Positions 57,601 through 64,000 of a stretch of 64,000 bases of DNA are shown here, piece by piece. The DNA lies in the NCBI RefSeq assembly GCF_024139115.2, contig NC_085140.1, positions 101,258,988 to 101,322,987 of the forward strand, read 5' to 3'. How positions within the stretch are numbered: position 1 is the first letter of the stretch; each line of letters begins with the position of its first letter. The translations under genes and the position numbers were made by a program. The DNA comes from Armigeres subalbatus. Taxonomy: Eukaryota; Arthropoda; Insecta; Diptera; Culicidae. The notes below the pieces were generated by a model that was not told the origin of the DNA, made no database searches, and saw only the letters and a program-made list of their open reading frames with translations.

Positions 57601-60301
57601 TTTCTGAATAACTAGAGAACTAATCAGAGAATAAATCAACGAAGTTCGTCGGGTGTGCTAGTATGATATATGATGCTATATGATAAATTGCTTCCATCTT
57701 CAAAAATGTAAAGTTTTTCGAAAATATGTTTCACTGGTCAAAACGACCCAGTGTAACACAAGCGCGGCGAGGCTGCAGCAGTTGCTTCCAAATGATATGG
57801 AAACTTCAACTTAAAAATCACTTTAATAAAGATATAAAAAAGGCACTTGTTGAAATCCATTTTTCACGACTTTTCAAAAAAGCTTTATCACGTGTTCCCT
57901 GTAATATTTTTATACGACTACTCACAGGCAATTCATTCGCTGCTTTTTGGACTACAAAATAACACAACGTTTGCATAAATTGCGTTCAAAAGTAAAAAGT
58001 TATCATAGGTATTGCCTTAAGGGGGCGTACTATACCGTCTTACACTATTATCCAGAGTTGTATTAACACTATATTGGAGTAGACTCCAACTCCAACTGTA
58101 GACCAACTCCAATTTGAGTCGGTGTGAGCAATTATAGGTCAATGGCGTGACAGATTGTCGGCAGGGGTTGGCATAACATCCCCCACTGGGACATTGCCGC
58201 CTCGCTGTCTTGCTGTAGGGGAGACTGGGTAGACTTGATCCCCTTTTCTGATTTCCGATGTATCACAGCCAAAAATAAATAAACATACACGATTTCCACA
58301 CAGACTCTCTAAGAAATATAGTATTTAACTTTACTGATGTATGACAGTCCTTAAATTATTGTTGTTATTGACACACAATCGATTTTTTGGAGTGCTGTCA
58401 AAAATCGACTTTTAAAATATTCGGGGGAAATTGATCCCTCTCCAAGAACTTGCTTTGATAAAATTAGAAAGACGCCCTCAGATTTTTTAAATATTTTTCC
58501 TTCAAAATATGCGGAATATTCGAATTGCTGTGCATATACGTGAACGATTTTTGTTATTGAATTCGACAGCATAGGGTAAAGAATGTATTTTGGACAACCC
58601 TTACGGGAGCTCTTATTTTGGACCACCAAAAGGAGTTTGCACTCAATGGTCCAAAATATGAGCCGTCGAACTGGTGGTCCAAAATACCTCCCTTACCCTA
58701 TGCAATTTTAAAATTTGGGGAGACGTGATCCTCTTTTTGTGATATCTACGCAATAAATAGTTTTTCCTGACAACCCTTCATCAAATCTGTCAAATCTACA
58801 AAAAATTAGAAGCCTGAAAATATATTTATATTTTTTTGAATTTTTTCGCCAAATTTTTGTATGGGTGACTAATGGGGGATCAAGTGTCCCCATATTGAGG
58901 CAATAACTTCAAATCCAAATATCCTAAAACTTTGATGGAGTGTTGACATTTTCATCAGTACAGATCATTAAGCATATTTATGGCTTTGTGCTGTGAAAAA
59001 ACGAAAGCATTTGGTCATTGTTATGAAAAGTTGTTCAAATTTTGCTTGGCCAATAAAAAATCTTTAGGAAGGTCAAAACATACAAACCGCCCTGCAGAAT
59101 AAATAAGGTTGTCAATCCAAAAAATAACTCACCACATAAAGGTCATTTGTCTAGAGGATCTATACTAAAAAATACGCTAGAACAAAACTACTATAGTCCT
59201 CGAATAAACAGGGGGTGATCAAGTCTCCCCGGGGATCAAGTCTCCCCACCTTCCCCTATCTCTGAAACACTCTCCATATGAAAGTACACACTTAGCTCAT
59301 TTTACAGTATTCGGTAAATTTTACCGAAATCTGAACCGCTGAACTGTTCGGTAAATTAATTTACAGATTTTTTGTAATTTTTTCCATTGCTCAACTGTCA
59401 AAATCACCGAAAATCAGTAAAATAATTTACCGAACAGTTCAGAGGTTGAGATTTCGGTAAAATTTTACCGAAGTCGGCGATTTATTTTAAGTGTGTATAT
59501 GGTCTTCTCTTTCATGTCGTGGGTAAATTAAAATGTTCTATCAGGAACCTAGAACTATTTTTATTTTATTCGGTATTTTTAGTGCAATCCCCATACAAAT
59601 CTTCATTCACCAACAAAAATGTATGGAAAAAAAGACCCCCGATAGAATCTTTTTATAATTTCACTTTACGTGAAAGAGGAAAGCCTAGGCTATCGTGTAG
59701 TGGGTGTTTCAGAGATAACGATTTGTTAGAAACTTGTTAGAAGCATTATCTGATCTACGAGGACGATTATACGGCAAATGTATGTTTTGCGGAAAAGTCG
59801 GAAATGACGGACGTGGGACTGCGAGTCTATATTTTATTATTAAAACATTGTTTCAAAATAACGATAAAAATGAATAACATCACTTTTTTCAAATAAGTTA
59901 CTACTTACTAGATCGATTGAAGTGAATCCCTTTAATAATCACAATAAAAACGCATCTAATTAGGTTACATCTAATTCGGCCCCGAAGGATAATTGGGATT
60001 GAATAAACTTTTTAACACATCCTAGCAACATTTTAAGAATCAGTCCAGTTTTCGCCCGAAGGTTCGCCACTGTGCGCGATTACGATATGAATAAGCTTGC
60101 TACCGAAAGGCCGCCGACACTTACCTTAATTGATAGGAAGGAGATCACAAGGGCGGCGATGTCGCCCAGCATGTGGAAACTGTCGGCCACCAGGGCCATC
60201 GAGTTGGTCAGATATCCGACGACGATTTCGACGAAGAAAAAGAACACCGTCAGGGTCATCACGGTGAGCAGCCGGCACTTCTTCCCGCTGAATTTGGCCA
60301 T
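33521..60301 (-). CDS. ZnT1: ZnT1-type zinc exporter, seven exons
   Basis: Cation diffusion facilitator (SLC30) family: proton-coupled export of Zn2+ from the cytosol across the plasma membrane. Coding exons: 60301-60125, 49317-49193, 48688-48591, 48523-48399, 48287-48153, 47968-47581, 33648-33521. All introns are GT-AG; the exons give 1176 nt, or 392 codons without a stop, so the end lies further down (see 32583-32527). The intramembrane zinc site is intact: FHMLGD (HxxxD) in TM2 and HVLSD (HxxxD) in TM5. A histidine-rich TM4-TM5 loop, the cytoplasmic domain (HVWQLAGDRIIASAHI) and a cysteine cluster identify the ZnT1 branch (human SLC30A1, probably fly ZnT63C). Introns 1 and 6 are 10.8 and 13.9 kb, filled with transposons. 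Confidence 0.9.
33649..34189. other. Intron 6, distal part
   Basis: AT-rich, no gene seen, up to the large inverted-repeat element. Confidence 0.4.
34190..36870. mobile_element. DNA transposon-like element with about 550 bp inverted arms
   Basis: Left arm 34190-34760 and right arm 36330-36870 are complements over their length with moderate divergence. Shared blocks include CCGTTTCAGTTTTTTGCTTC, AAGACCGGATGTAAATCCC and TAGCTAGAGAGGGAGGGG. The arms begin with GGTTACATTAGAG-like ends. Between them lie protein-coding remnants (35209-36061). I cannot name the superfamily, and no target duplication was identified. It lies in ZnT1 intron 6. Confidence 0.7.
35209..36061 (-). pseudogene. Transposon-associated protein remnant
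   Basis: Two minus-strand frames, 36061-35549 (170 codons) and 35508-35209 (99 codons), follow one another with a break near 35510-35550. Notable pieces are SLAFLGVKRIKFSKPGAHSN, ARWMAKAMYCLKIWLFRGQF and LWYLSEELVALAFFDPEIS. I recall similar text in repetitive arthropod and Hydra predicted proteins but cannot assign a transposase family. Position between inverted arms supports a mobile-element protein. It is broken and lacks a start-to-stop frame of normal length. Confidence 0.5.
37088..39149. mobile_element. hAT element, 2.06 kb, perfect 8 bp duplication
   Basis: Ends CAGGGATGCCAGATAC and GTATATCTGGCATCCCTG; GCCCTGAA duplicated exactly (37080-37087, 39150-39157). Both subterminal regions carry repeats of TGTCTGTA (left 37115-37160, right 39025-39135), likely transposase-binding iterations. 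The interior holds a LINE relic (37410-38660) rather than a hAT transposase. Confidence 0.9.
37410..38660 (+). pseudogene. LINE relic with RT and RNase H pieces
   Basis: Plus-strand fragments in several frames. 37410-37670 gives an RT entry region (FPDKWGKSHVVSIHKNN, then YRSVSLTRGVFKAVERFVNQ), equivalent to the YRPISLT/KxxER block of Jockey/I-type elements. Near 38260-38340, DPGHCGVPGNNKSDLLAE is an RNase H block like that of the I and related clades. Later, LRIGHSRPF fits the C-terminal region. Large parts of the RT palm are missing and stops abound. It lies wholly inside the hAT element. Confidence 0.7.
39158..39912. other. No gene recognised
   Basis: Contains a near-repeat of ACTCTTATTCTCTCTGTTTA (39196, 39284) and a possible hAT right end CACAATGCCACCCCTG near 39470. 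No coding sequence. Confidence 0.4.
39913..41795 (+). mobile_element. Family B copy, 5' half, decayed
   Basis: The 5' untranslated part (39913-40250) matches the copy starting at 63079. The endonuclease follows (WNCKSLGFAG, ALQEICWTG, NAQVGREEM, NQIDHVLIDGKFFSDITNIR, SDHYLV), then the linker and the first RT residues (NNKASGVDQLPGELF, VVCPIYKKGDKL). It breaks off near 41795 before RT motif A. It is the sense-strand copy that shows family B's 5' end. Confidence 0.85.
40246..41795 (+). pseudogene. Endonuclease and RT start of family B
   Basis: Stops at 40420 and 41032, a deletion within the endonuclease near 40575 (the INVH to GDLNA region is scrambled) and a further deletion near 41290 disrupt the frame. 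The longest piece is 40480-41034. No catalytic RT residues are present. Confidence 0.8.
41880..46154. mobile_element. Harbinger-like element, 4.3 kb
   Basis: Ends GGGGCCGTCCAGAAACCACG and, at the right, CGTGGTTTCTGGATGGTCCC, flanked by TAA (41877-41879, 46155-46157). ACCACGTGGTCAT and GGTTTATCGTGGTCATTT-like motifs recur just inside both ends. The PIF/Harbinger assignment rests on the TWA target. The interior is AT-rich with TTCCGAAGAATTTC-type low-complexity sequence and a SINE; no transposase or Myb-like frame was found. It sits in ZnT1 intron 6. Confidence 0.8.
42786..43040 (+). mobile_element. tRNA-derived SINE
   Basis: The head TAGCCTTGCGAGCAAAGGCG resembles an A box and GAGTTCGATTTTCGTTCC a B box, spaced as in tRNA. 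The body ends ATGCTAATAGAATATCC, then AGTTGGAATGTGGAGCC and A-rich GAAG. No duplication was recognised. It lies inside the Harbinger-like element. Confidence 0.7.
46158..46690 (+). repeat. 530 bp polypurine (GAA/GGAAGAA) tract
   Basis: Almost uninterrupted purines, imperfect GAAGAAGGAAGA units. It begins directly at the right end of the Harbinger-like element. Minus-strand frames here are serine/phenylalanine/leucine artefacts. Such tracts can form triplex DNA. Confidence 0.9.
46691..47197. other. ZnT1 intron 6, proximal part
   Basis: TTTTCAGCCTTTTG-like units recur (46890, 46950, 46960, 46980). No gene seen. Confidence 0.4.
47198..47392. repeat. Inverted repeat, about 85-90 bp arms, beside ZnT1 exon 6
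   Basis: Arms 47198-47287 and 47309-47392 are near-perfect complements (AAATTTCCATTTACTTCCGC / GCGGAAGTAAATGGAAATTT; ATACGTATTTCGTTTTCTAC and its complement) with a 21-base loop. It begins 189 bp past the exon 6 donor, so pre-mRNA would form a long stem-loop there. Confidence 0.9.
47581..47968 (-). CDS. ZnT1: ZnT1 exon 6: TM6 and cytoplasmic domain
   Basis: Acceptor TTCTGAATTAG, donor G/GTGAGTAAG, 388 nt. Encodes the end of TM5/TM6 (ALSVLLVILILNSVWPLL), then ESALILLQTVP, the CDF C-terminal ferredoxin-like domain (VHEFHVWQLAGDRIIASAHI) and TTIQPEF. Ends with one base of a split Gly codon. Confidence 0.95.
48153..48287 (-). CDS. ZnT1: ZnT1 exon 5: loop end and TM5
   Basis: Acceptor CAATCCTAACAG, donor TTG/GTAAGT, 45 codons. 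MNMRGAFLHVLSDALGS holds the TM5 HxxxD zinc ligands. HHGHSHD continues the histidine-rich loop. Confidence 0.95.
48399..48523 (-). CDS. ZnT1: ZnT1 exon 4: histidine-rich loop
   Basis: Acceptor TTTTCCTGCAG, donor CAG/GTTAGT, 125 nt. HGGGHMHSHGGISHQHGLGS is the TM4-TM5 His-rich cytoplasmic loop thought to bind zinc. Joins a split Lys codon from exon 3. The loop is shorter than in vertebrate ZnT1. Confidence 0.92.
48591..48688 (-). CDS. ZnT1: ZnT1 exon 3: TM4
   Basis: Acceptor TTTTTATTCGCAG, donor ACA/GTAAGT, 98 nt. FIEVEHIHEPELLIWVGVIG, then LLVNLLGLCLLH, the TM4 helix with the conserved VNLLGLCL core. Intron to exon 4 is only 67 bp. Confidence 0.95.
49193..49317 (-). CDS. ZnT1: ZnT1 exon 2: TM2-TM3 loop and TM3
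   Basis: Acceptor TTCCGCTTTTGCAG, donor AAAAG/GTGAGT, 125 nt. MSPKKWSKNTFGWARAEVLG, then ALVNAVFLVALCFSITIEAC. NTFGWxRAEVxGALVNA is the strongest family signature. Phase joins exon 1 (phase 0) and exon 3 (split Arg). Confidence 0.96.
49412..51630. mobile_element. Second Tigger/pogo-like element, 2.2 kb
   Basis: Left end CAGGTATACCTCGATTATAT, right end ATATAATCGAGGTAAACCTG, TA duplicated (49410-49411, 51631-51632). Repeats of TCCATATAATCGA occur near both ends. The first dozen bases match those of the 7018-11822 element but the iterated motif differs. No transposase is visible. Located in ZnT1 intron 1, 95 bp upstream of exon 2 in transcript sense. Confidence 0.87.
49792..49876. repeat. Perfect hairpin, 34 bp arms
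   Basis: TATACTGCCGCTAACCGCAA through ATCTG is complemented exactly by CAGATAAG through AGTATA, with a 17-base loop. It may be a minimal MITE inserted in the Tigger-like element. Confidence 0.88.
51633..52143. other. ZnT1 intron 1, no gene
   Basis: Contains an AAAT microsatellite at 51850-51872 and a GGGTTNATATGACCC-like block near 51670. No coding sequence. Confidence 0.4.
52639..53784 (+). pseudogene. Family A endonuclease and linker
   Basis: The frame at 52639-53784 is correct from about 52725 (IVALQEVCWKGSM) onward. Before that the true frame is +1 (WNCKSLNFIGS), so a shift lies near 52720. Motifs: RVIGWW, INVHSPHSGS, ITIGDLNAQVG, YTWRSPLQTESQIDYVLIDR, SDHYLVMV, then RRNDWFDEECR. An in-frame TAG ends it at 53784 just after SKFY. 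Confidence 0.85.
54031..55218 (+). pseudogene. Family A reverse transcriptase
   Basis: 395 open codons. VICPIYKKGDKLECENFRAI, HHLFVDFKAAYDSIDR (motif A), SRRGLRQGDGLSCLLFNIAL (motif B), CFADDMDIV (catalytic FADD), VVNASKTKYML, YGHEAWTMLEEDLQALGVFE and WRRRMNHELAQLYG. A stop at 55218 precedes AGHVARMLNSNPTK in another frame. The catalytic core itself is intact. It is separated from the endonuclease frame by stops at 53784 and 53957. Confidence 0.88.
55516..55859. other. ZnT1 intron 1, no gene
   Basis: AT-rich; nothing recognised. Confidence 0.4.
55860..56790 (+). pseudogene. RT fragment of a third related retrotransposon, split by a SINE
   Basis: Plus-strand pieces: HHLFIDFKSAYN at 55870 (motif A with the second Asp changed to Asn), KLIRATLDGSKSNIRIADQV after the SINE, HSNLLFNIALEGAIR (motif B without RQGD), LLGFADNIDIIGID (FADN instead of FADD) and GLTINSSKTKYMVAG. 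Divergence from families A and B suggests another family. Non-functional. Confidence 0.8.
55951..56256 (+). mobile_element. Feilai-type SINE
   Basis: The head has A box-like TGCCGTGCGGTAAGATGCGC and B box GGTTCGATTCCC; the body ends with an ATGTAATGCCAATAAGAAG tail. Target duplication GTCCGAATATGAAT / GTCCGAATATGATT (55937-55950, 56257-56270). It splits the RT fragment above. Confidence 0.92.
56805..56940 (+). repeat. Interspersed repeat shared with 30060-30185
   Basis: See the 30060 entry; this copy reads AGAGTTAGAATG, GGGGTTTTTACAAA, CTTAAGTTTGTTATGTATAA and AGACTCGGCATCTTC. Confidence 0.65.
57285..58045. mobile_element. 761 bp MITE with TA target
   Basis: Ends GGGTAAGGCGGTATAATGCG and, complemented, GTGTAAGACGGTATAGTACG; TA on both sides (57283-57284, 58046-58047). 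No coding capacity. Confidence 0.75.
58163..58206 (-). mobile_element. Feilai-type SINE 3' fragment
   Basis: TGGCATAACATCCCCCACTG and GGGACATTGCCGCCTCGC match the 3' part of the SINE at 60972-61256. Confidence 0.65.
58218..59256. mobile_element. 1.04 kb MITE-like element with TA target
   Basis: Left end GGGGAGACTGGGTAGACTTG; right end, complemented, GGGGAAGGTGGGGAGACTTG. TA flanks (58216-58217, 59257-59258). GGGGATCAAGTCTCCCC-type blocks are repeated at the right end (59200-59250). Host to a nested 125 bp element. Confidence 0.8.
58574..58698. mobile_element. 125 bp MITE nested in the above
   Basis: GGGTAAAGAATGTATTTTGG and CCAAAATACCTCCCTTACCC are complementary ends; TA on both sides (58572-58573, 58699-58700). 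Confidence 0.75.
59287..59495. mobile_element. 209 bp MITE with TA target
   Basis: Outer ends CACACTTA and TAAGTGTG flanked by TA (59285-59286, 59496-59497). Longer inner arms carry TTCGGTAAATTTTACCGAA and CTGAACTGTTCGGTAAATTA with complements. Confidence 0.78.
59496..60124. other. Start of ZnT1 intron 1
   Basis: No gene seen; AT-rich with a GAGGACGATTATACGG-type unique stretch. Confidence 0.4.
60125..60301 (-). CDS. ZnT1: ZnT1 exon 1: start, TM1 and TM2
   Basis: ATG at 60301 in a good context (CAAAAATGG). A GTG 33 bp upstream is in frame but not a likely animal start. 59 codons; TM1 LLTVMTLTVFFFFVEIVVGY, then MALVADSFHMLGD with the TM2 HxxxD ligands. Donor AAG/GTAAGTG. The next exon is 10.8 kb away. 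Confidence 0.95.
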
Positions 60302-60956
60302 TTTTGCAGATAATTGGTTTTGCGCTGGTAACACTACTTACTTAATAATAATAAAAGCTATACAAAAAGACGGTTCGCCCTGCGAACCTACGACGATCTA
60401 CACACTAAACGTACGAGTAAACGACTGTTGCTGTTAAGTAAACTAACTACTGAACCGGTGTGATTGTTGCTGGTCGGGCGTGCGGTGGTGGATATCGGAA
60501 CCCTGCGAACGCAAACGAGATAAGAAAGAAGGAGAATAGGAACTTGTTAGAATGTGAATCATTTTTAGAATTATCAGAAGGGATTTCGCTGCTGTCCTGC
60601 TGTATGGTGATTGGTGGGTAGCAAAGGTACGGATATGAACAGAAAAGATCAGAGACATAAATAATTTATTCATACATTCCAGTCCCAACAGGTAGCCAAT
60701 GCACGCGCTTTGAAAGGGGAAGAGTATGCACCTTAAGTCAATAAGAAAACACGATTTCAATAATAAATTACGTCACTGCCAAGAAAGTCGGAACAGTAGA
60801 GATTTGAAGAACTGTTATCTTGATCTTTTAGAAAATATTAAAAGTTTACCAAGATAAACTTCTGGCTTGATGTACATGAATCATGAGAAATCTGTGTTAT
60901 ATGTATTTGTGTATGAAGGCAAGATTCGTTTATTTATAATAATTTCATCTAATATT
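60302..60956 (-). promoter_or_regulatory. 5' UTR and upstream region of ZnT1
   Basis: Directly upstream of the start codon in transcript sense. I cannot place the transcription start. No clear TATA box at the usual spacing was identified, and an upstream non-coding exon is possible. Confidence 0.3.
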
Positions 60957-60971
60957 TAAACCATTGTGATT

Positions 60972-61256
60972 CTTCTTCTTCATTGGCATTACATCCCTCA
61001 CTGGGACATTACCGCCTCGCAGCTTAGTGTTCATTAAGCACTTCCACAGTTATTAATTGCAAGGTTTCTAAGCCAAGTTACCATTTCTGCATTTGTATAT
61101 CATGAGGCTAACACGATGATACTTTTATGCCCAGGGAAGTCGAGAAAATTTCCAACCCGAAAATTTCCTAGACCGGACCGGGAATCGAACTCAGCCACCC
61201 TCAGCATGGTCTTGCTTTGTAGCCGCGCATCTTACCGCACGGCTAGGGAGGGCCCC
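60972..61256 (-). mobile_element. Feilai-type SINE with 15 bp duplication
   Basis: On the minus strand: head with TGCGGTAAGATGCGCGGC and the B box GAGTTCGATTCCCGG, tail GAAGAAGAAGAATC. TAAACCATTGTGATT is duplicated exactly (60957-60971, 61257-61271), indicating a recent insertion. It lies 670 bp upstream of the ZnT1 start codon in the same orientation. Confidence 0.95.
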
Positions 61257-61271
61257 TAAACCATTGTGATT

Positions 61272-63078
61272 AATGGAATCAAATCAATAGAATTTTTACA
61301 AGACAATAACTTTATAACATCATTACTTTTATCGATAACACGATTCTAACTATTCTTTCTTTGCATAAACCAGGCTAAGAATCAAAATAAAAGGAGATGA
61401 ACGATACACAGTTCACGTCACAATTTGAAAATGGGTACTTGCACAAACTTTACGCAGCGAATCACTTTCGAAAGGTACGGCCGCGCCAAAAGATACACCG
61501 CAATGCTATTCACCCATAAAAATCAAGTATCGGAGTGCAGAAAGTGCGGCGCTACCTTTCCTGAAGGGTTCATCGCGTGCAATTTTGGCAAAATCAGTCA
61601 ATAGTATTAAACCAAAGATTCCCCTTGTTCATTCCGATATTGGATAATTTTATGAGAATTTTGACTTTGTGATGAAATTATTACTCAGAAATTATTTCGC
61701 TCATGAAACCATTTCCACAAAGGAAAAACATCCTTTCTCTCCTTTGAAACATTGACTCCTGAAAAGTGTCGCTTCTTCCTACAGTTACAAAGCCCTACCC
61801 GAGCTTGATCAAATTGGGTCGCCATTCATTACCGCAGATCCGTGAGGTAGTCAATTGCAAGAATCATGCATCGTTCCAAATGTCTGCGACCTTCATTGGA
61901 GCCGGCTGTTTTTTTTTCTGCCAGGTGTAGTAGGTGGGTATACCATCGGTTGTTCTCCGTAATTCCCGCAACCAACAGCACCGTTATCTTCTATTTTGCA
62001 ACGCGCCGTCATCGTCGACCGTGGCGTCGTTATGGATTTTTATCATTCTGATCACACTTTTCCAGCCAATCTGGTGGTTGGTTGGTGGGGTCTACTTATC
62101 GGAATGGGGCTTGTTGATCGGCTGAAGGCTGCGGGTTGGTAACTTCTATGGTGCGATGGACACTGTTTGAATATTTCATTTCTCAAAATGTGCAGACTGT
62201 GATGCCGGCGATGACGCCGCCGCTCTCAGAATCGCGCTTTAGATAGGTTTGTACGTGCGGCGCGCAAAGCCACTTGAAGCGCGTGCAATCTTACCACTTT
62301 ATCATCGGCATCGGTGTTTGATTGGTGAAGAAGCGGGTAAACATGAGCACAATTGTCGGGCGAAAGCTTAGTCATAAATGGGTATATGCTAAAGCGTCTA
62401 TTCTGGTGAACTCATGAGCCCTGTTTCAGGATTGAAATGTCTTAAAATGTGCCACATTTGAATCGTCGATTGGATTACGATTATATAGATTCGAAAAATG
62501 TGGTTGACATGCAAAGATTAAATGCTAAATATTGACACTACGCGGTTTTTGTTTTTAGTTCCGAATTTCGGCGTCCACCAAATCTAGTTCTTCTTCTTCA
62601 CTTTGAATAACTGTGTTTGAAAACTCGATGGAGATTTGCAAGTCATGTGGATAATTTGCGCCAGAATTTTAATATTTTAGTGGTTCTGGGCCACCAGCAG
62701 TTTTGGCGTTACCGGTTCATTAGGCGTGTGTTTGCTGTCAGCCATGCCTGAGGGCGGTGGTGATAAAACGTTGCTGGTCAAAAATGACAATCGTGAAAAA
62801 GATAAAAGTTAAATGAAAGACGATTCTCTCCAAAGGATAGTTGATTGAAGCATTTTACTAGTAGCTTAAGGCTCGAATACCTACTTTCCAAGATGACGAA
62901 AATTTTACACCTATCTTACTGAACTTCCACAAACTTCAAGGCAGGCTAATGTTCAAAAACATCAACGTCGGAAAATAGAAAAATTTTGCTTGGCCGTAGT
63001 CGTCCTGCATCACATGAGATTTTCAAATGTTTTGAACCCGCAGTAGGATTTATGAACTGTTATTCGGTGAGATGTAGA
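61272..63078. other. Distal 5' flank of ZnT1
   Basis: No gene recognised. GC-richer patches at 61470-61560 and 62190-62300. Two TGCRCNC-type cores occur at 62260-62266 and 62281-62287 (minus strand), but this is within chance expectation. Confidence 0.35.
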
Positions 63079-64000
63079 GGCAGCAGCGATCCCTCCCCTG
63101 GCCATCTGATATCTGCCTAGGATGTGGTGGGATTTGACAGTGTGCTCTGTTGAAAATCTATAAAAAGCTGCATGTATCCGCAAGCAGGCTCCGCCAAAGC
63201 GACCGTGTGCCGCTCAAAGCGCACATGCCCAAGTCATAGTGTTAGGTGGGCCGCTAAACAGACCTGACACGACGGCCCTCTAACGAGACAGGAGGTTTGC
63301 GCAGGCCCAATAAGCCGTCTTTAGAAACAACCATTACGAACGACATAGAAGATTACGGGTTACGGCAAGGTAATACGAAGTAATACAATGGGCAAGGATA
63401 GACACGAGTGGTACGATTTTTACGAAGTCCGTCCAGTTATTTGGTTTCGCCGACGACATTAATATTATGGCACATAACTTTGCGAAGATGGAGGAAGCCT
63501 ACAGCAGACTAAAAAGCGAAGCTAAACGGATTGGACTAGTCATCAACACGCCGAAGACGAAGTATATGATAGGAAGAGGCTCAAGAGAAGACAACGAAAG
63601 CCACCAACCAGGAGTTTGTATTGGTGGTGACGAAAACGAGCTGGATAACGAATTCGGCTCACTGGTGATAACGATACCAGCAGAGAAATTCGGAGACGCA
63701 TCATGGCAGGAAATCGTACGTACTTTGGACTCTGCAAAACGCTCCAATCGAATAGAATTCGCCGCCTAACCAAACAGACTATCTACAAAGCGCCTATTAG
63801 ACCGGTGGTTCTGTACAGACACAAGACCTGGACGATGCTCGTGGAGCACCAACACGAAAGGAAAGTGCTGCGTAGCATCTATGGTGAAGTGCAGATGGCG
63901 GACGGTACGTGGAGGAGGCGAATGAACCACAAGTTGCATCAGTTGTTGGGAGCAATCGTGAAAATCGGAAAACTGTGATGGGCCGGACACGTAGCCAGAA
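63079..64000 (+). mobile_element. Family B copy with large internal deletion, running off the window
   Basis: 63079-63400 matches the 5' UTR seen at 39913-40240. At about 63410 the sequence jumps directly to the RT catalytic box (QLFGFADDINIMAHNF) and continues through GLVINTPKTKYMIGRG, PIRPVVLYRHKTWTM and RRRMNHKLHQLLG to the edge. The whole endonuclease and first RT half, about 2 kb, is missing. Confidence 0.88.
63467..63978 (+). pseudogene. RT C-terminal half of the deleted family B copy
   Basis: Two plus frames, 63467-63769 and 63703-63978, joined by a shift near 63700. The catalytic FADD lies just upstream at about 63450. There is no endonuclease, motif A or motif B, so it cannot act alone. 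Confidence 0.8.

Noticed and set aside
62260..62287. Two TGCRCNC metal-response cores upstream of ZnT1
   Set aside because: A core this short is expected about twice in 2 kb on both strands, and the sites are roughly 2 kb from the start codon. Not evidence by itself.

Overview
The window looks like nuclear DNA of a culicine mosquito, most likely Aedes. It carries Feilai-type tRNA-derived SINEs, APE-type non-LTR retrotransposons, dense DNA-transposon derivatives with 2, 3 or 8 bp target duplications, and one host gene whose exons are spread through tens of kilobases of repeats. There is no bacterial or organellar signature.

The main host gene is on the minus strand: a ZnT1-type (SLC30A1-like) zinc exporter. 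Coding exons lie at 60301-60125, 49317-49193, 48688-48591, 48523-48399, 48287-48153, 47968-47581 and 33648-33521. All seven keep one frame and add up to exactly 392 codons. A candidate last exon sits at 32583-32527. The first intron (10.8 kb) and the sixth (13.9 kb) are packed with transposons. A second intact reading frame, 15624-17051 minus, encodes a coiled-coil protein with a Baculo_FP/LINE-ORF1-like C-terminal half.

Region by region. 1-4.25 kb is a minus-strand retrotransposon (called family A here) carrying a nested family B retrotransposon and three MITEs. 4.4-6.0 kb is a hAT-like element with an internal foldback. 6.3-12.3 kb is a family B remnant split by a 4.8 kb Tigger/pogo-like element, which itself contains a hAT element. 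12.3-21.5 kb holds AT-rich DNA, MITEs and the FP-domain gene. 21.5-29.5 kb is an 8 kb satellite with a 23 bp unit that lacks stop codons in all six frames across long stretches. 29.5-33.5 kb has a TA MITE and a textbook hAT element. 34.2-36.9 kb is a large inverted-repeat element with transposon-like ORF remnants. 37.1-39.1 kb is a hAT element holding an RNase H-bearing LINE relic. 39.9-41.8 kb is a decayed family B copy, and 41.9-46.2 kb is a Harbinger-like element followed by a polypurine tract. 47.2-49.3 kb is the central exon cluster of the zinc transporter. 49.4-51.6 kb is a second Tigger-like element, 52.1-55.5 kb a nearly full-length family A copy, 55.9-56.8 kb an RT fragment split by a SINE, and 57.3-59.5 kb a cluster of TA MITEs. 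60.1-63 kb is the 5' end and flank of the zinc transporter. 63.1-64.0 kb is an internally deleted family B copy running off the window.

The strongest observations are the remote cysteine-rich zinc-transporter exon found by phase and splice-site agreement, the six-frame-open palindromic satellite, and the insertions whose order can be read from target-site duplications. Element names are by hallmark only. No database search was possible.
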